From an uncultured archaeon A07HN63 (GTDB taxonomy: Archaea; Halobacteriota; Halobacteria; Halobacteriales; Haloferacaceae): a stretch of DNA of 12,874 nucleotides. The stretch covers positions 59,208-72,081 of the forward strand of contig KI543221.1 in the NCBI GenBank assembly GCA_000496215.1. The letters are read 5' to 3'. Below the pieces are notes generated by a model. That model was not told where the DNA came from. It saw nothing but the letters and a program-made list of their open reading frames with translations, and did no database searches. The translations under genes were made by a program, and so were the position numbers. Of this stretch, positions 5,829-12,851 are shown piece by piece; position 1 is the first letter of the stretch, and each line of letters opens with the position of its first letter.

Positions 5829-7224
5829 GGAAGAATCGCCCATGGAAGCCGAACGGCTCGGCGTGGGGTAGCACCGCCCGGGCCTCGACGGTGAGCGTCT
5901 CGGCGTCGAACACGAGCAGCAGCGTCCGCTCGCGGTCGACATCGAGCGCCGTCGCCACCACGACGCCGTCGTCTTCGGCGGTGCCGGCCGGCCGCTGGAT
6001 CGGGATCGGTTCCTCGACGTAGACGCCCTGTTCCCACCACTCGGTCGCCTGTCCGGTCTCACAGTCGACCTTCACGAGCCCGTTGGCACCGTCGCGGTCG
6101 GTCGCCTGCCCGTACGCGTAGCGGTACGGTCGCCCCGTTCGGCCGCGCGGCACCCGCGGCAGTTCCATCCCGCCGACGTACAGCGGCGTGCGGTCGACGG
6201 TGTTGGCCGCTGGATCGATCCGGTAGCGCTGTAGCTCACCGGCCGGCACGTCGGGGAACCCCTGCCCGTCGAGTTCGTCCAGCGAGAGCGAGCCGACGAT
6301 GTCGCTGTCGGGAAACTCGATCAGATCGACCACGACATCGCCGTCCTCGCAGTAGGCGTTAACATGGTGGAAGCAGAACGTCGCCTCGAAGGTCGGGTCG
6401 GCGACGAGCTCGCCGCTGGATCGATCCACGACGAGCAGCCGGGTCGGCTCCTCTGGCGACCACTCCAGCATATCTATCGCGCCCTCCGAGAGCGGGTTCA
6501 GCGCGCGCAGCACCGACAGCGTGAGCGGCGACTCGACGAGGACGACGTGGCTGTCGGTGACACTGCAGTCGTGGATGTATGCCGGGCCGCGGGCATCCAG
6601 CGAGGCGATCACCTCGCGCTCCCGACCGCCGGCCGGCACGCGGTAGATATGGTACTGCGGCGACAGCCCGAACTGTGTGGCAAAGCCGACCGTCTCGTCG
6701 TGGGTTGGATCGACGACGAGATGGGCAGCGGTGATATGCTCGGTGAGGTCGTCGTCGAAGGCGAACTCGCCGCGGGTTTCCAGCGTCTGTGGGTCGAACG
6801 CGACCCGTCGCGGAGCCTCGGTGAGCGCGACGAACTCGCCGTCGAGTCTCGCCACGTGGACGTTGGCGTTGTCGGTGGGGTCAGGCAAGCCAAACGAGCG
6901 GAGTGTGTCGAGGATTCGCCGCCAGCCACGGGTGTCGGTGCCGAACTGGCCGGTGAGCCGGCCGGCCATGGCGTCGCTGTAGGCCTCCGTGCGGAGAAAT
7001 CGATTCGAGTACCGTAGCTCGCCGTCGTCGAAGGCGTACCGCCGGAGCATCGCCAGCCCGTCGAACCAGTGGTTGACGCGCTGGCCACCCGCCTCGAACC
7101 GTCCCGGTCCGTTCCTGAGCAGCGTGCCCGACAGCCACGCCGGAATCGATCCCTCGATATCTGGGGTCACGTCGTGGTGCTCGGTCGTCAGCGACTGGAA
7201 CCCGACGTGTTCGGAGCCTGTCAC
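5809..7224 (-). CDS. Carotenoid oxygenase family protein (471 aa from a GTG start)
   Basis: This belongs to the carotenoid cleavage dioxygenase/RPE65 family, non-heme iron enzymes with a seven-bladed beta-propeller that split polyene double bonds to give apocarotenoids such as retinal. The four iron-ligand histidines are recognisable: H168 (AAHLVVDP), H218 (YIHDCSVT), H287 (FCFHHVNAY) and H461 (GFHGRFFPD), the last close to the C-terminus as usual. The family's LLRNGPGRFE (35-44) and HWFDGLAM (52-59) motifs are present, and acidic second-shell candidates include E233 and E354. The frame stays open far upstream but there it runs antisense through the creatininase gene, so the GTG at 7224 was chosen; it gives a normal length and places NGPG about 40 residues in. 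The substrate is unknown; retinal supply for rhodopsins is one possibility. The gene is divergent from the creatininase-family gene. Confidence 0.85.
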   Translation of the reverse strand: MTGSEHVGFQSLTTEHHDVTPDIEGSIPAWLSGTLLRNGPGRFEAGGQRVNHWFDGLAMLRRYAFDDGELRYSNRFLRTEAYSDAMAGRLTGQFGTDTRGWRRILDTLRSFGLPDPTDNANVHVARLDGEFVALTEAPRRVAFDPQTLETRGEFAFDDDLTEHITAAHLVVDPTHDETVGFATQFGLSPQYHIYRVPAGGREREVIASLDARGPAYIHDCSVTDSHVVLVESPLTLSVLRALNPLSEGAIDMLEWSPEEPTRLLVVDRSSGELVADPTFEATFCFHHVNAYCEDGDVVVDLIEFPDSDIVGSLSLDELDGQGFPDVPAGELQRYRIDPAANTVDRTPLYVGGMELPRVPRGRTGRPYRYAYGQATDRDGANGLVKVDCETGQATEWWEQGVYVEEPIPIQRPAGTAEDDGVVVATALDVDRERTLLLVFDAETLTVEARAVLPHAEPFGFHGRFFPDVVPE

Positions 7225-7329
7225 AGCGATGCATACGGGCGTGGCCGGCAAGCATGTTTCGTCGCGCCGGACCCTCGCGGCCGTACCGGTATCCACAGAT
7301 TCAAACGTTCGTTCCCGATACCATGTGGC

Positions 7330-8103
7330 ATGTATCTCGGCGACGAGACGTGGTGGGACCTCGAAGAATATTTCGACAACGAGTCGCTGGCGCTGGTGCC
7401 GCTGGGCTCGACCGAACAGCACGGCCCGCATCTCCCGCTGTCGACCGACCACCTGATCGCGGAGGGCTTCGCCCGCGAGACTGCCGACCGGACTGGCTTT
7501 CTCTGTACGCCGACGATCAATATCGGCGTCAGCCCGCATCACAAGCAGTTCCACGGCACGATGTGGGTTGACGCCGAGACGTTTCGCTCCTATATCGAAT
7601 CGCTCACCCGGAACCTCGCGTACCACGGTATCGACCGCGTCATCTTCGTCAACGCCCACGGCGGCAACGTCGAACCGCTCCGGGAGGTCGGCCGGCGACT
7701 CCGCGACGACGAGGTGCTGTACGCCATCGAGTGGATGTGGAACGAGAGCATTCCCGACCTCGTTGACGACCTCTTTGAGCAGAACGGGCCGCACGGCGGG
7801 CCGAAAGAGACGGCGATGATACAGCATCTCGCCGGTGATCTGGTTCACGACGACCGGGTGGCAGACGCCAGAGACGGGGGCCTTCTGGACTGGAAAGACG
7901 ATGACAGCCTTCGGCGACATGGCGCACAGACGTTCTACGACGCCACCGACAACACAGATAACGGTGTGCTGGGCGATCAGACGGACGCGACGGCCGAGAA
8001 GGGCGAACGGATGTTCGAGGCCGCGACCGAACAGCTGGTCAAGCTCTGCGAGTGGCTTGACGCGCAGTCATCGGAGGAGCTGCTGCCGGACCCGCATAAG
8101 TAA
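7330..8103 (+). CDS. Creatininase-family amidohydrolase (257 aa)
   Basis: The family's metal-binding signature is clear: LGSTEQHGPHLPLSTD at 25-40 supplies E29, H31 and D40, and VNAHGGN at 107-113 supplies H110. E160 in GPHGGPKETAM (153-163) corresponds to the conserved glutamate after the usual HAG motif. These are cytoplasmic Zn/Mn amide hydrolases. Known members are creatinine amidohydrolase, the mycofactocin enzyme MftE and archaeal ArfB, the formamide hydrolase of riboflavin and F420 synthesis. ArfB is a reasonable candidate in an archaeon, but no other riboflavin gene is present and the C-terminal extension is not diagnostic. The ATG at 7330 is chosen because the conserved domain follows closely; an A/T-rich stretch (7299-7307) is 23-31 nt upstream, and the earlier open frame overlaps the divergent oxygenase gene. 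Confidence 0.85.
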   Translation: MYLGDETWWDLEEYFDNESLALVPLGSTEQHGPHLPLSTDHLIAEGFARETADRTGFLCTPTINIGVSPHHKQFHGTMWVDAETFRSYIESLTRNLAYHGIDRVIFVNAHGGNVEPLREVGRRLRDDEVLYAIEWMWNESIPDLVDDLFEQNGPHGGPKETAMIQHLAGDLVHDDRVADARDGGLLDWKDDDSLRRHGAQTFYDATDNTDNGVLGDQTDATAEKGERMFEAATEQLVKLCEWLDAQSSEELLPDPHK

Positions 8104-8146
8104 CGTTATTGCACTTACAACGCTCTGCTTCTTCGCAGTCTAAAAG

Positions 8147-8172
8147 AAAATGCGCCGTCCGGGAATTGAACC
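8147..8172 (-). repeat. Partial copy of the tRNA-Gly 3' end (direct repeat, possible attachment site)
   Basis: These 26 bases are identical to 8241-8266, which cover the T-rich tail, discriminator, 3' acceptor strand, T stem 3' side and most of the T loop of the neighbouring tRNA. The copy is in the same orientation, 94 bp away. Identity ends in the T arm, so the copy cannot form a tRNA. Integrases of archaeal elements often use tRNA 3' ends as attachment cores, so an integration or excision scar is possible; a tRNA partial duplication is the alternative. Confidence 0.75.
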
Positions 8173-8209
8173 ACGGTCGCTCACTGCGTTCGCTCTCTGG
8201 TTCAATTCC
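8162..8209. repeat. Inverted repeat derived from the tRNA T-arm sequence
   Basis: The arms ggaattgaacca (8162-8173) and tggttcaattcc (8198-8209) are perfect inverted complements over 12 bp with a 24-nt loop. The left arm lies in the partial tRNA copy. The flanks ccacgg (8171-8176) and ccgtgg (8208-8213) give an alternative pairing. The loop holds one copy of a ctcactgcgttcg motif that recurs with one mismatch at 8224-8236. Confidence 0.75.
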
Positions 8210-8238
8210 GTGGCGATTTTCGCCTCACTCCGTTCGGC

Positions 8239-8244
8239 AAAAAA
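8239..8244 (-). terminator. T-tract after tRNA-Gly
   Basis: Six T residues on the minus strand follow the discriminator base immediately. Archaeal polymerase stops at such T runs, so this is the likely transcript end. A similar T-rich tract follows the partial copy at 8141-8150. Confidence 0.5.
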
Positions 8245-8315
8245 TGCGCCGTCCGGGAATTGAACCCGGGCTAGAGCCTTGGGAAGGCTCTGTCCTACCA
8301 CTGGACCAACGGCGC
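8245..8315 (-). tRNA. tRNA-Gly (anticodon CCC)
   Basis: The 71-nt minus-strand sequence folds as a full cloverleaf: acceptor GCGCCGT paired with ACGGCGC, D stem GTCC/GGAC, anticodon stem GAGCC/GGCTC around loop TTCCCAA (anticodon CCC), and T stem CCGGG/CCCGG around TTCAATT. The discriminator is A and CCA is not encoded. No intron is present. A TATA-like element lies upstream at 8367-8376 and a T run follows. Confidence 0.95.
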
Positions 8316-8366
8316 GCGCTCGGTGCCGACTACCGGCGGCAACCTACCTGAGCGGAGCCGCGGAAA

Positions 8367-8376
8367 TTACTTAAAT
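8367..8376 (-). promoter_or_regulatory. TATA-like box for tRNA-Gly
   Basis: Minus-strand TTTAAGTAAT lies 52-61 nt upstream of the mature tRNA 5' end. With a start site about 25 nt downstream this leaves a leader of about 30 nt for RNase P to remove. Confidence 0.5.
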
Positions 8377-8415
8377 GCCCGCATGTACGCCGTCGTCCGC
8401 ACGCCGTCAGTAAAC

Positions 8416-9013
8416 CTACTCGTCGTCCTTGGAATACGAGGAGAGCAGGCCGCTATACACGACCCCGGCCAGCACCACGATCATCCCGCCGAAGCCGAGC
8501 AGCAACACGATGTAGGCAACGGCAACCCTGTCGGTTTGCAGTGTGATCTGGATCGCCGAATCGAACATGTTGATCGTCACCAGCCCCAGCGTGAGTAGCG
8601 CGATTGCTCGGTTGAAGGAGTGCTGCAGTCGGTTTCGCTCCAGGCCCTGTTCGGCCTCGCGCTCGTGTCGAACCTGCTCCTGTGCAACCTCGAACCCGGT
8701 GGGTGTCAGCTTGACCGCGTACCGCTCCTCGCCGGTGGCGTCCGCCCGGTGGTGCCGCTCGCTCCACGAGTCCGTTGCTGTCGAGCCACGCGATACTTTC
8801 GGCGATCTCGCTCTCGCCCAGTCCGGTTTCCTCGGCAATGCGGTCGTACTGTCTCGCCACCACCTCGTCGTAGCGGTCACTCTTGCCCTCGGCTGGCTCG
8901 TCCGTTGCGGACCGCGCTGGCCCGTCGCTCGACGGCTGCACCGACGCATCGAGGGCGGCGCCCGCCTGATACAGCACGCGGAGGACCGACGCCCAGTCAG
9001 GTTCCGTGGTCAT
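8416..9013 (-). pseudogene. Winged-helix protein with two C-terminal membrane helices, broken by a 4-bp duplication
   Basis: The gene reads from the ATG at 9013 (MTTEPDWASV) through a helix-turn-helix segment (about 56-85, ending NGLVER) and then loses frame. The rest continues in the next frame to the TAG at 8416: the beta-wing (RYAVKLTPTGFEVA), a charged helix, and two hydrophobic helices near 133-155 and 162-189, ending SYSKDDE. At the junction the plus-strand bases GCTC occur twice in tandem (8757-8760 and 8761-8764). Removing one copy restores a single 197-residue protein with continuous sense across the join (LVERHHRADATGEERYAV). Wing and recognition-helix features suggest a MarR/PadR-like DNA-binding domain tethered to the membrane. 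The break could be true decay, reversible slippage or a sequencing error; the flanking codons show no other damage. Confidence 0.8.
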
Positions 9014-9149
9014 GTCAACTGCGACTCTCCTCAACGCTGGGTCGGGCTGTCACTTAGTTTGCCCGACATACCAGTTTGATAGCCGCCGAAATCATCGCCC
9101 CGTGGAACCGAACGGAAGCCACAAGCCGCTGCCCGGCATAAGGAGGGAT

Positions 9150-9599
9150 ATGTTTACCGGGCGGACTGACACCCCCTGTTGTCTCTGCGGAAGTCCGACG
9201 ACAGCAAGTCGGATCGAGGTGCCGCCGCGGGCGGTCACGCTGATGGAGAACAGCGGTCCTATTGCGTGGCAGGACATCGTGAGTACCGTCACCCTGCAGT
9301 TCTGTGCCGACGACTGGGAACTCGTCTGCGACCTCGCCTTAGAGATGGATCAGCATCCGCTGTCACGGTGCAATGTCGCCTACGCCTCCTTCGATCTCCG
9401 CGAGGATTTCGAGGCCCTGCTCAACGAGACGAAGGCACCGACTGATCACACCGAGATGGAAGATCGTCTGCTATCGCGGAGCCAAGACGTGCTGGCCGAC
9501 GCCGACGATCCGATGACCGAAACTCGCGATCTGGTTGAGGCGGCCGTAATCGACGCCGCACTCGACGAGCTTGGTGTGGTGCCATCGACAGCCGAGTAG
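9150..9599 (+). CDS. Unrecognised cysteine-containing small protein (149 aa)
   Basis: I do not recognise the family. The ATG at 9150 follows a strong Shine-Dalgarno match, aggagg at 9141-9146, although with only 3 nt spacing. The longer in-frame extension to 9006 overlaps the start of the divergent gene and looks non-coding. The N-terminus carries C10, C11 and C13 in TPCCLCGSP, and further cysteines are C52, C60 and C74, which could form a zinc site of the rubredoxin-like or treble-clef kind. Residues 38-62 read like a hydrophobic-aromatic core (IAWQDIV, LQFCADDWELVCD). The C-terminal third is acidic and helical, from about 101 to 145. There is no membrane segment or signal peptide. The codon use and acidity match neighbouring genes, so it is probably a real haloarchaeal protein. 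Confidence 0.65.
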   Translation: MFTGRTDTPCCLCGSPTTASRIEVPPRAVTLMENSGPIAWQDIVSTVTLQFCADDWELVCDLALEMDQHPLSRCNVAYASFDLREDFEALLNETKAPTDHTEMEDRLLSRSQDVLADADDPMTETRDLVEAAVIDAALDELGVVPSTAE

Positions 9600-9735
9600 T
9601 TACAAGCGCGGTCTCCTACTGGTATGCTGTGAGTGGGACCACCGGCAGGTTCTTGAGTGACAATCACCAGTAATCCATAACGAACGTTGATTCAGATTTG
9701 CCTCCAGCGGCTGTCGGCCAGTACAGGTGAGGCTC

Positions 9736-11220
9736 GTGAGTAACGAGAAAAGATCGCCGACCGCCGAGCTTGGCCTGCTGGATGCGACGATGATCGGAAT
9801 GGGCGCGATGATCGGGGCCGGTATCTTTGTGCTGACCGGTCTTGCGGCCGAAATTTCCGGCCCGGCGGCGATCATCGTCTTTGCGCTCAACGGTGTGGTG
9901 ACCGCGTTTACCGGTCTGTCGTACGCCGAACTCGCGGCGTCGATCCCAAAAAGTGGTGGCGGCTATGCATTCGTGCGTGAGATTTTCGACGACTTTGCTT
10001 CGTTCATTATGGGCTGGATGCTCTGGTTCGCGTACATGATCGCCGGTGCGCTGTATGCGCTTGGGTTCGCGCCGAACTTCATCGAACTGCTCCACGTGTA
10101 CGACTTGACGGCCGCTCCAGGCGAAGTCGGCGCGGTAATCATTCCCGTGTTGGGCATCGGAGTACCACCCCGGTTTATTCTCGCGTTCGTGGCAGTCGCT
10201 GGACTCGTGGCGTTGAACGCAGCGTCGACCGCCGCAAGCGGGAGCGCCGAAACGGTGTTCACGATTATCAAGGTCACTATCCTCGTGGTGTTCGTCGCGT
10301 TCGGATTCCTGTCGGCTGGCGGCGGCAGCGAGACCAGTTTCACGTTCCAGAACTTCGACCCACTGTTTACCGGCGGGTCTGGACCGTTCAGCATTCTCCC
10401 TGCGATGGGGCTGACATTCATCGCGTTTGAGGGGTACGACCTCATCACAACCGTCACGGAGGAGGTTGAAAACCCGCGTGAGAACATCCCCAAAGCGATA
10501 TTCATCAGTTTGGCCGCGACCGTCGTTGTGTATCTCTTGGTCGTCACCGTGGCAATCGGCACGCTCGGCGCCACCGAGTTGGCCGCTGCGGGTGAGGCCG
10601 GCATCGCCGAGGCGGCGACATCGTTCATGCCGGAGAATGTCCCGATCATTCAAAATGGGGGCGCGCTCATCGTTTTCGGGGCGGTGTTCTCGACTATCAC
10701 CGCACTGAACGCGGTTGTGATCGCCTCGTCACGGGTGGCCTTCTCGATGGGTCGAGAGGGTCAACTGTTGCCGTCAGTTGGCCAGATCCACCACCGGTTC
10801 GGGACGCCGTTCGTCGCAGTGTTACTGAGCGCGGTCGTCATGCTCGGCTCGGTCGCACTGCCAACAACAAGTGCGGGCAACATGTCGAGTCTGTTCTTTC
10901 TGCTCTCGTTTATCATCGTCAACGTCGCTGTCATCCGACTCCGCCGGGAGCGACCGGCGATGAACCGCCCCTACGAGATGCCGTTCTACCCGGCTCCGCC
11001 GTTGATTGGCATTGCCCTCAATCTCCTGTTGACGGGCGTGCTCATCACATATCTACTCCGGACGGACCGGCTGGCGATTCTGCTGAGCGTCGGGTGGATT
11101 GCCCTCGGTGGTATCGCCTATCTCGGGCTCAATCGCTACCGGACACCGTCCGATCCAGCGGAGACAGATGCTGATGGGAGCGCAACCGACAGCACAATGA
11201 CGCCGGAGGGAGAAGCGTAA
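9736..11220 (+). CDS. APC-superfamily amino acid/polyamine-type permease (494 aa)
   Basis: This is a multi-helix permease with about 12 hydrophobic segments. TM1 holds the signature GMGAMIGAGIF (21-31), whose unwound glycine motif binds substrate backbone groups in APC transporters. The TM6 region and the following loop read FEGYDLITTVTEEVENPREN at 231-250, the usual conserved acidic loop of cationic or neutral amino acid permeases. The substrate cannot be predicted. The hydrophilic tail (after about 470) is short and acidic, and there is no attached UspA domain, unlike many haloarchaeal permeases of this group. Two GTG starts are possible, 9727 and 9736; the latter is preferred because a ggtgagg Shine-Dalgarno-like stretch (9726-9732) precedes it. 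The stop is 2 nt before the RCK gene, so they are surely co-transcribed. Confidence 0.9.
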   Translation: MSNEKRSPTAELGLLDATMIGMGAMIGAGIFVLTGLAAEISGPAAIIVFALNGVVTAFTGLSYAELAASIPKSGGGYAFVREIFDDFASFIMGWMLWFAYMIAGALYALGFAPNFIELLHVYDLTAAPGEVGAVIIPVLGIGVPPRFILAFVAVAGLVALNAASTAASGSAETVFTIIKVTILVVFVAFGFLSAGGGSETSFTFQNFDPLFTGGSGPFSILPAMGLTFIAFEGYDLITTVTEEVENPRENIPKAIFISLAATVVVYLLVVTVAIGTLGATELAAAGEAGIAEAATSFMPENVPIIQNGGALIVFGAVFSTITALNAVVIASSRVAFSMGREGQLLPSVGQIHHRFGTPFVAVLLSAVVMLGSVALPTTSAGNMSSLFFLLSFIIVNVAVIRLRRERPAMNRPYEMPFYPAPPLIGIALNLLLTGVLITYLLRTDRLAILLSVGWIALGGIAYLGLNRYRTPSDPAETDADGSATDSTMTPEGEA

Positions 11221-11222
11221 GT

Positions 11223-11876
11223 ATGACCGGAGATCGTGATGTCATCATCGCTGGCGGGGGCCGGGTCGGCTTTGCGGCCGCCGAACTGCTCGCCGACCGT
11301 GGGCACGATATTACTATCATTGAACGCGACGAGCAGGTCATCGAGTCGATTGCCGACAAGTGGGTGGCGACGCTGATCACCGGTGACGCAACGGACCCGG
11401 CGCTTATCGAGCAGGCCGGTATCGAATCAGCCGACGTGGTCGCCGCTCTGACCGGTGAAGCCGGGCTGAATCTCGCGGTCTGTCTGGCAGCGTCAGAGCT
11501 CTCGCCAGATATTCGCACGGTTGCTCGAATCGACAGCGAGACCGGCGATTCCTACACCCGCTTCGTCGATGGTATCGTTTTCCCGGAGCGAGCTGGCGCG
11601 CGCGTCGCTGTCAACGAGATCAGTGGCAGTGACGTCACGACGCTGTCGGATGTCCCCGGCCCACTCGAAATTATGCACATTCGCGTCGCCGAGGGTGCTC
11701 CGGCCGCGGGCAAGCAACTCAGCGAGGTCCGGTTCCCCGCCGGTTCGGTCGTCGTTTCCGATGACGGAGGTAGCCAGATCGCGCGCTCAGACACGGAGTT
11801 AATCCCAGGAAATCAGTACTTTGTCGCTGTCGAACCCAACGTCGCCGATGAAGTGATGAATCTGCTGCGCGGATAG
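11223..11876 (+). CDS. RCK/TrkA-type regulatory protein, intact Rossmann motif (217 aa)
   Basis: This is a soluble two-domain RCK protein as found in Trk/Ktr potassium transporters. The RCK_N Rossmann domain (about 5-130) has the dinucleotide motif G11-G12-G13-R-V-G16, an acidic residue at the end of the second strand (E34 in IIERD) as expected for NAD(H) binding, and the conserved GDATDP at 54-59. The RCK_C (TrkA_C) domain occupies about 135-217, the ligand-binding part in which some bacterial relatives bind c-di-AMP. The start is the ATG 2 nt after the permease stop, so the gene is translationally coupled. The context suggests it gates the APC permease rather than a TrkH channel, none of which is in the window. 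That assignment is inference from gene order. Confidence 0.88.
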   Translation: MTGDRDVIIAGGGRVGFAAAELLADRGHDITIIERDEQVIESIADKWVATLITGDATDPALIEQAGIESADVVAALTGEAGLNLAVCLAASELSPDIRTVARIDSETGDSYTRFVDGIVFPERAGARVAVNEISGSDVTTLSDVPGPLEIMHIRVAEGAPAAGKQLSEVRFPAGSVVVSDDGGSQIARSDTELIPGNQYFVAVEPNVADEVMNLLRG

Positions 11877-12120
11877 CCTGCACCTCTCGACTTCTGGGCA
11901 CCCTCATCCTGCTCACACCCATGTTCTCAGCCGCGCAAGTGTGAGCGGAATCGCAGAGACGCGCATCAGTTGGTTGGCGTTGTCATTGATTGATGCCACC
12001 ACCGAGGTCAAAGCACGCAGTGGGGCATAATCCGAACAGAGTCAACTACGTTTGTCGTCTCGACACCGGAAGACCCGAACGAGCGTAACCTACAACCATC
12101 CGCGTGAATTAGTGTCATGA

Positions 12121-12786
12121 ATGAGCGCAGACCTGCGAGTTGTCATCGTCGGGGGCCAACACGTCGGCTATCACGCTGCGAGACACCTCTCCGAGCGCGG
12201 TCATGACGTCGTCATCATCGAGAAGGATCGCGCTCGTGTGGAGTTTCTGAGTGAACAGTACGACGCAACCATCATCCAGGGAGACGGTGGCCGACGGGCG
12301 ATCCTGCGCCAGGCCGGTCTCGACCGGAGTGATGTCATCGCGGCACTGACCGGGTACGGCGCGATGACAAACATCGGCATCTGCACGATGGCGACGAAGA
12401 TCGATTCCGACATCGGGACCGTCGCGCGGATCGGTCACGGCGAGCGAGACGAATATGCCGGGCTCGTAGACCAGGTGGTCTATCCAGAGATGTTGGCAGC
12501 GCGCGCGGCGACTAACGAGATCATGCACGTCGCTGGCCGCGGCGTCCAGACGGTGGAGTCGGTCACCGGCGACCTGTCGCTGCTTGAACTTACCGTGGCG
12601 GAAGATGCTCCGGCTGCTGATCGTGAACTCCGCGATGTGGTCTTCCCGAAGGGTGCAGTCGTCGTCGCTGGACGCGACAACAACCAACTTCCCGGCCCAG
12701 ACATGGTACTGGAACCTGGCTACCGGTATCTGGTCGCGGTCAAGGCGAATGTCAGCGACGAGGTGGTTCAGCTGTTCAGGGGATGA
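12121..12786 (+). CDS. RCK/TrkA-type protein with degenerate nucleotide-binding motif (221 aa)
   Basis: A paralogue of the preceding RCK protein, with the same RCK_N/RCK_C layout and clear residue-by-residue similarity (for example RGHDVVIIEKD, LRQAGLDRSDVIAALTG, VARI, VVYPEMLAARAATNEI and the closing VSDEVVQLFRG). The Rossmann motif reads G11-G12-Q13-H-V-G16, so the middle glycine is replaced by Gln, and GDATDP has become GDGGRR. This may weaken or alter NAD binding. The acidic residue after strand two (E34) is kept. The RCK_C domain is intact (about 140-221). It is separated from the first copy by 244 nt, so it may have its own promoter (a TATA-like gcataatc at 12025-12032 is a weak candidate). 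It probably works with the first copy in a hetero-oligomeric RCK ring, by inference. Confidence 0.85.
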   Translation: MSADLRVVIVGGQHVGYHAARHLSERGHDVVIIEKDRARVEFLSEQYDATIIQGDGGRRAILRQAGLDRSDVIAALTGYGAMTNIGICTMATKIDSDIGTVARIGHGERDEYAGLVDQVVYPEMLAARAATNEIMHVAGRGVQTVESVTGDLSLLELTVAEDAPAADRELRDVVFPKGAVVVAGRDNNQLPGPDMVLEPGYRYLVAVKANVSDEVVQLFRG

Positions 12787-12834
12787 CCCATGTGCTGTAC
12801 TGCATAGCAGTCTCTTCTACGTTACTCAAAATGT

Positions 12835-12851
12835 GACCGATCTCATCGGTC
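12835..12851. other. Short perfect inverted repeat after the last RCK gene
   Basis: gaccgat and atcggtc form a 7-bp stem around a 3-nt loop, 49 nt after the stop codon. No T-run follows on either strand, so it is not a typical archaeal terminator. It may be incidental. Confidence 0.35.

Noticed and set aside
7225..7920. Open frame extends the carotenoid oxygenase to 703 residues
   Set aside because: The extra N-terminal part is antisense to the well-supported creatininase-family gene and has no family resemblance; GC-rich DNA leaves antisense frames open.
9006..9149. In-frame N-terminal extension of the Cys-motif protein
   Set aside because: It overlaps the start of the divergent winged-helix gene; the Shine-Dalgarno sequence at 9141-9146 supports the ATG at 9150.
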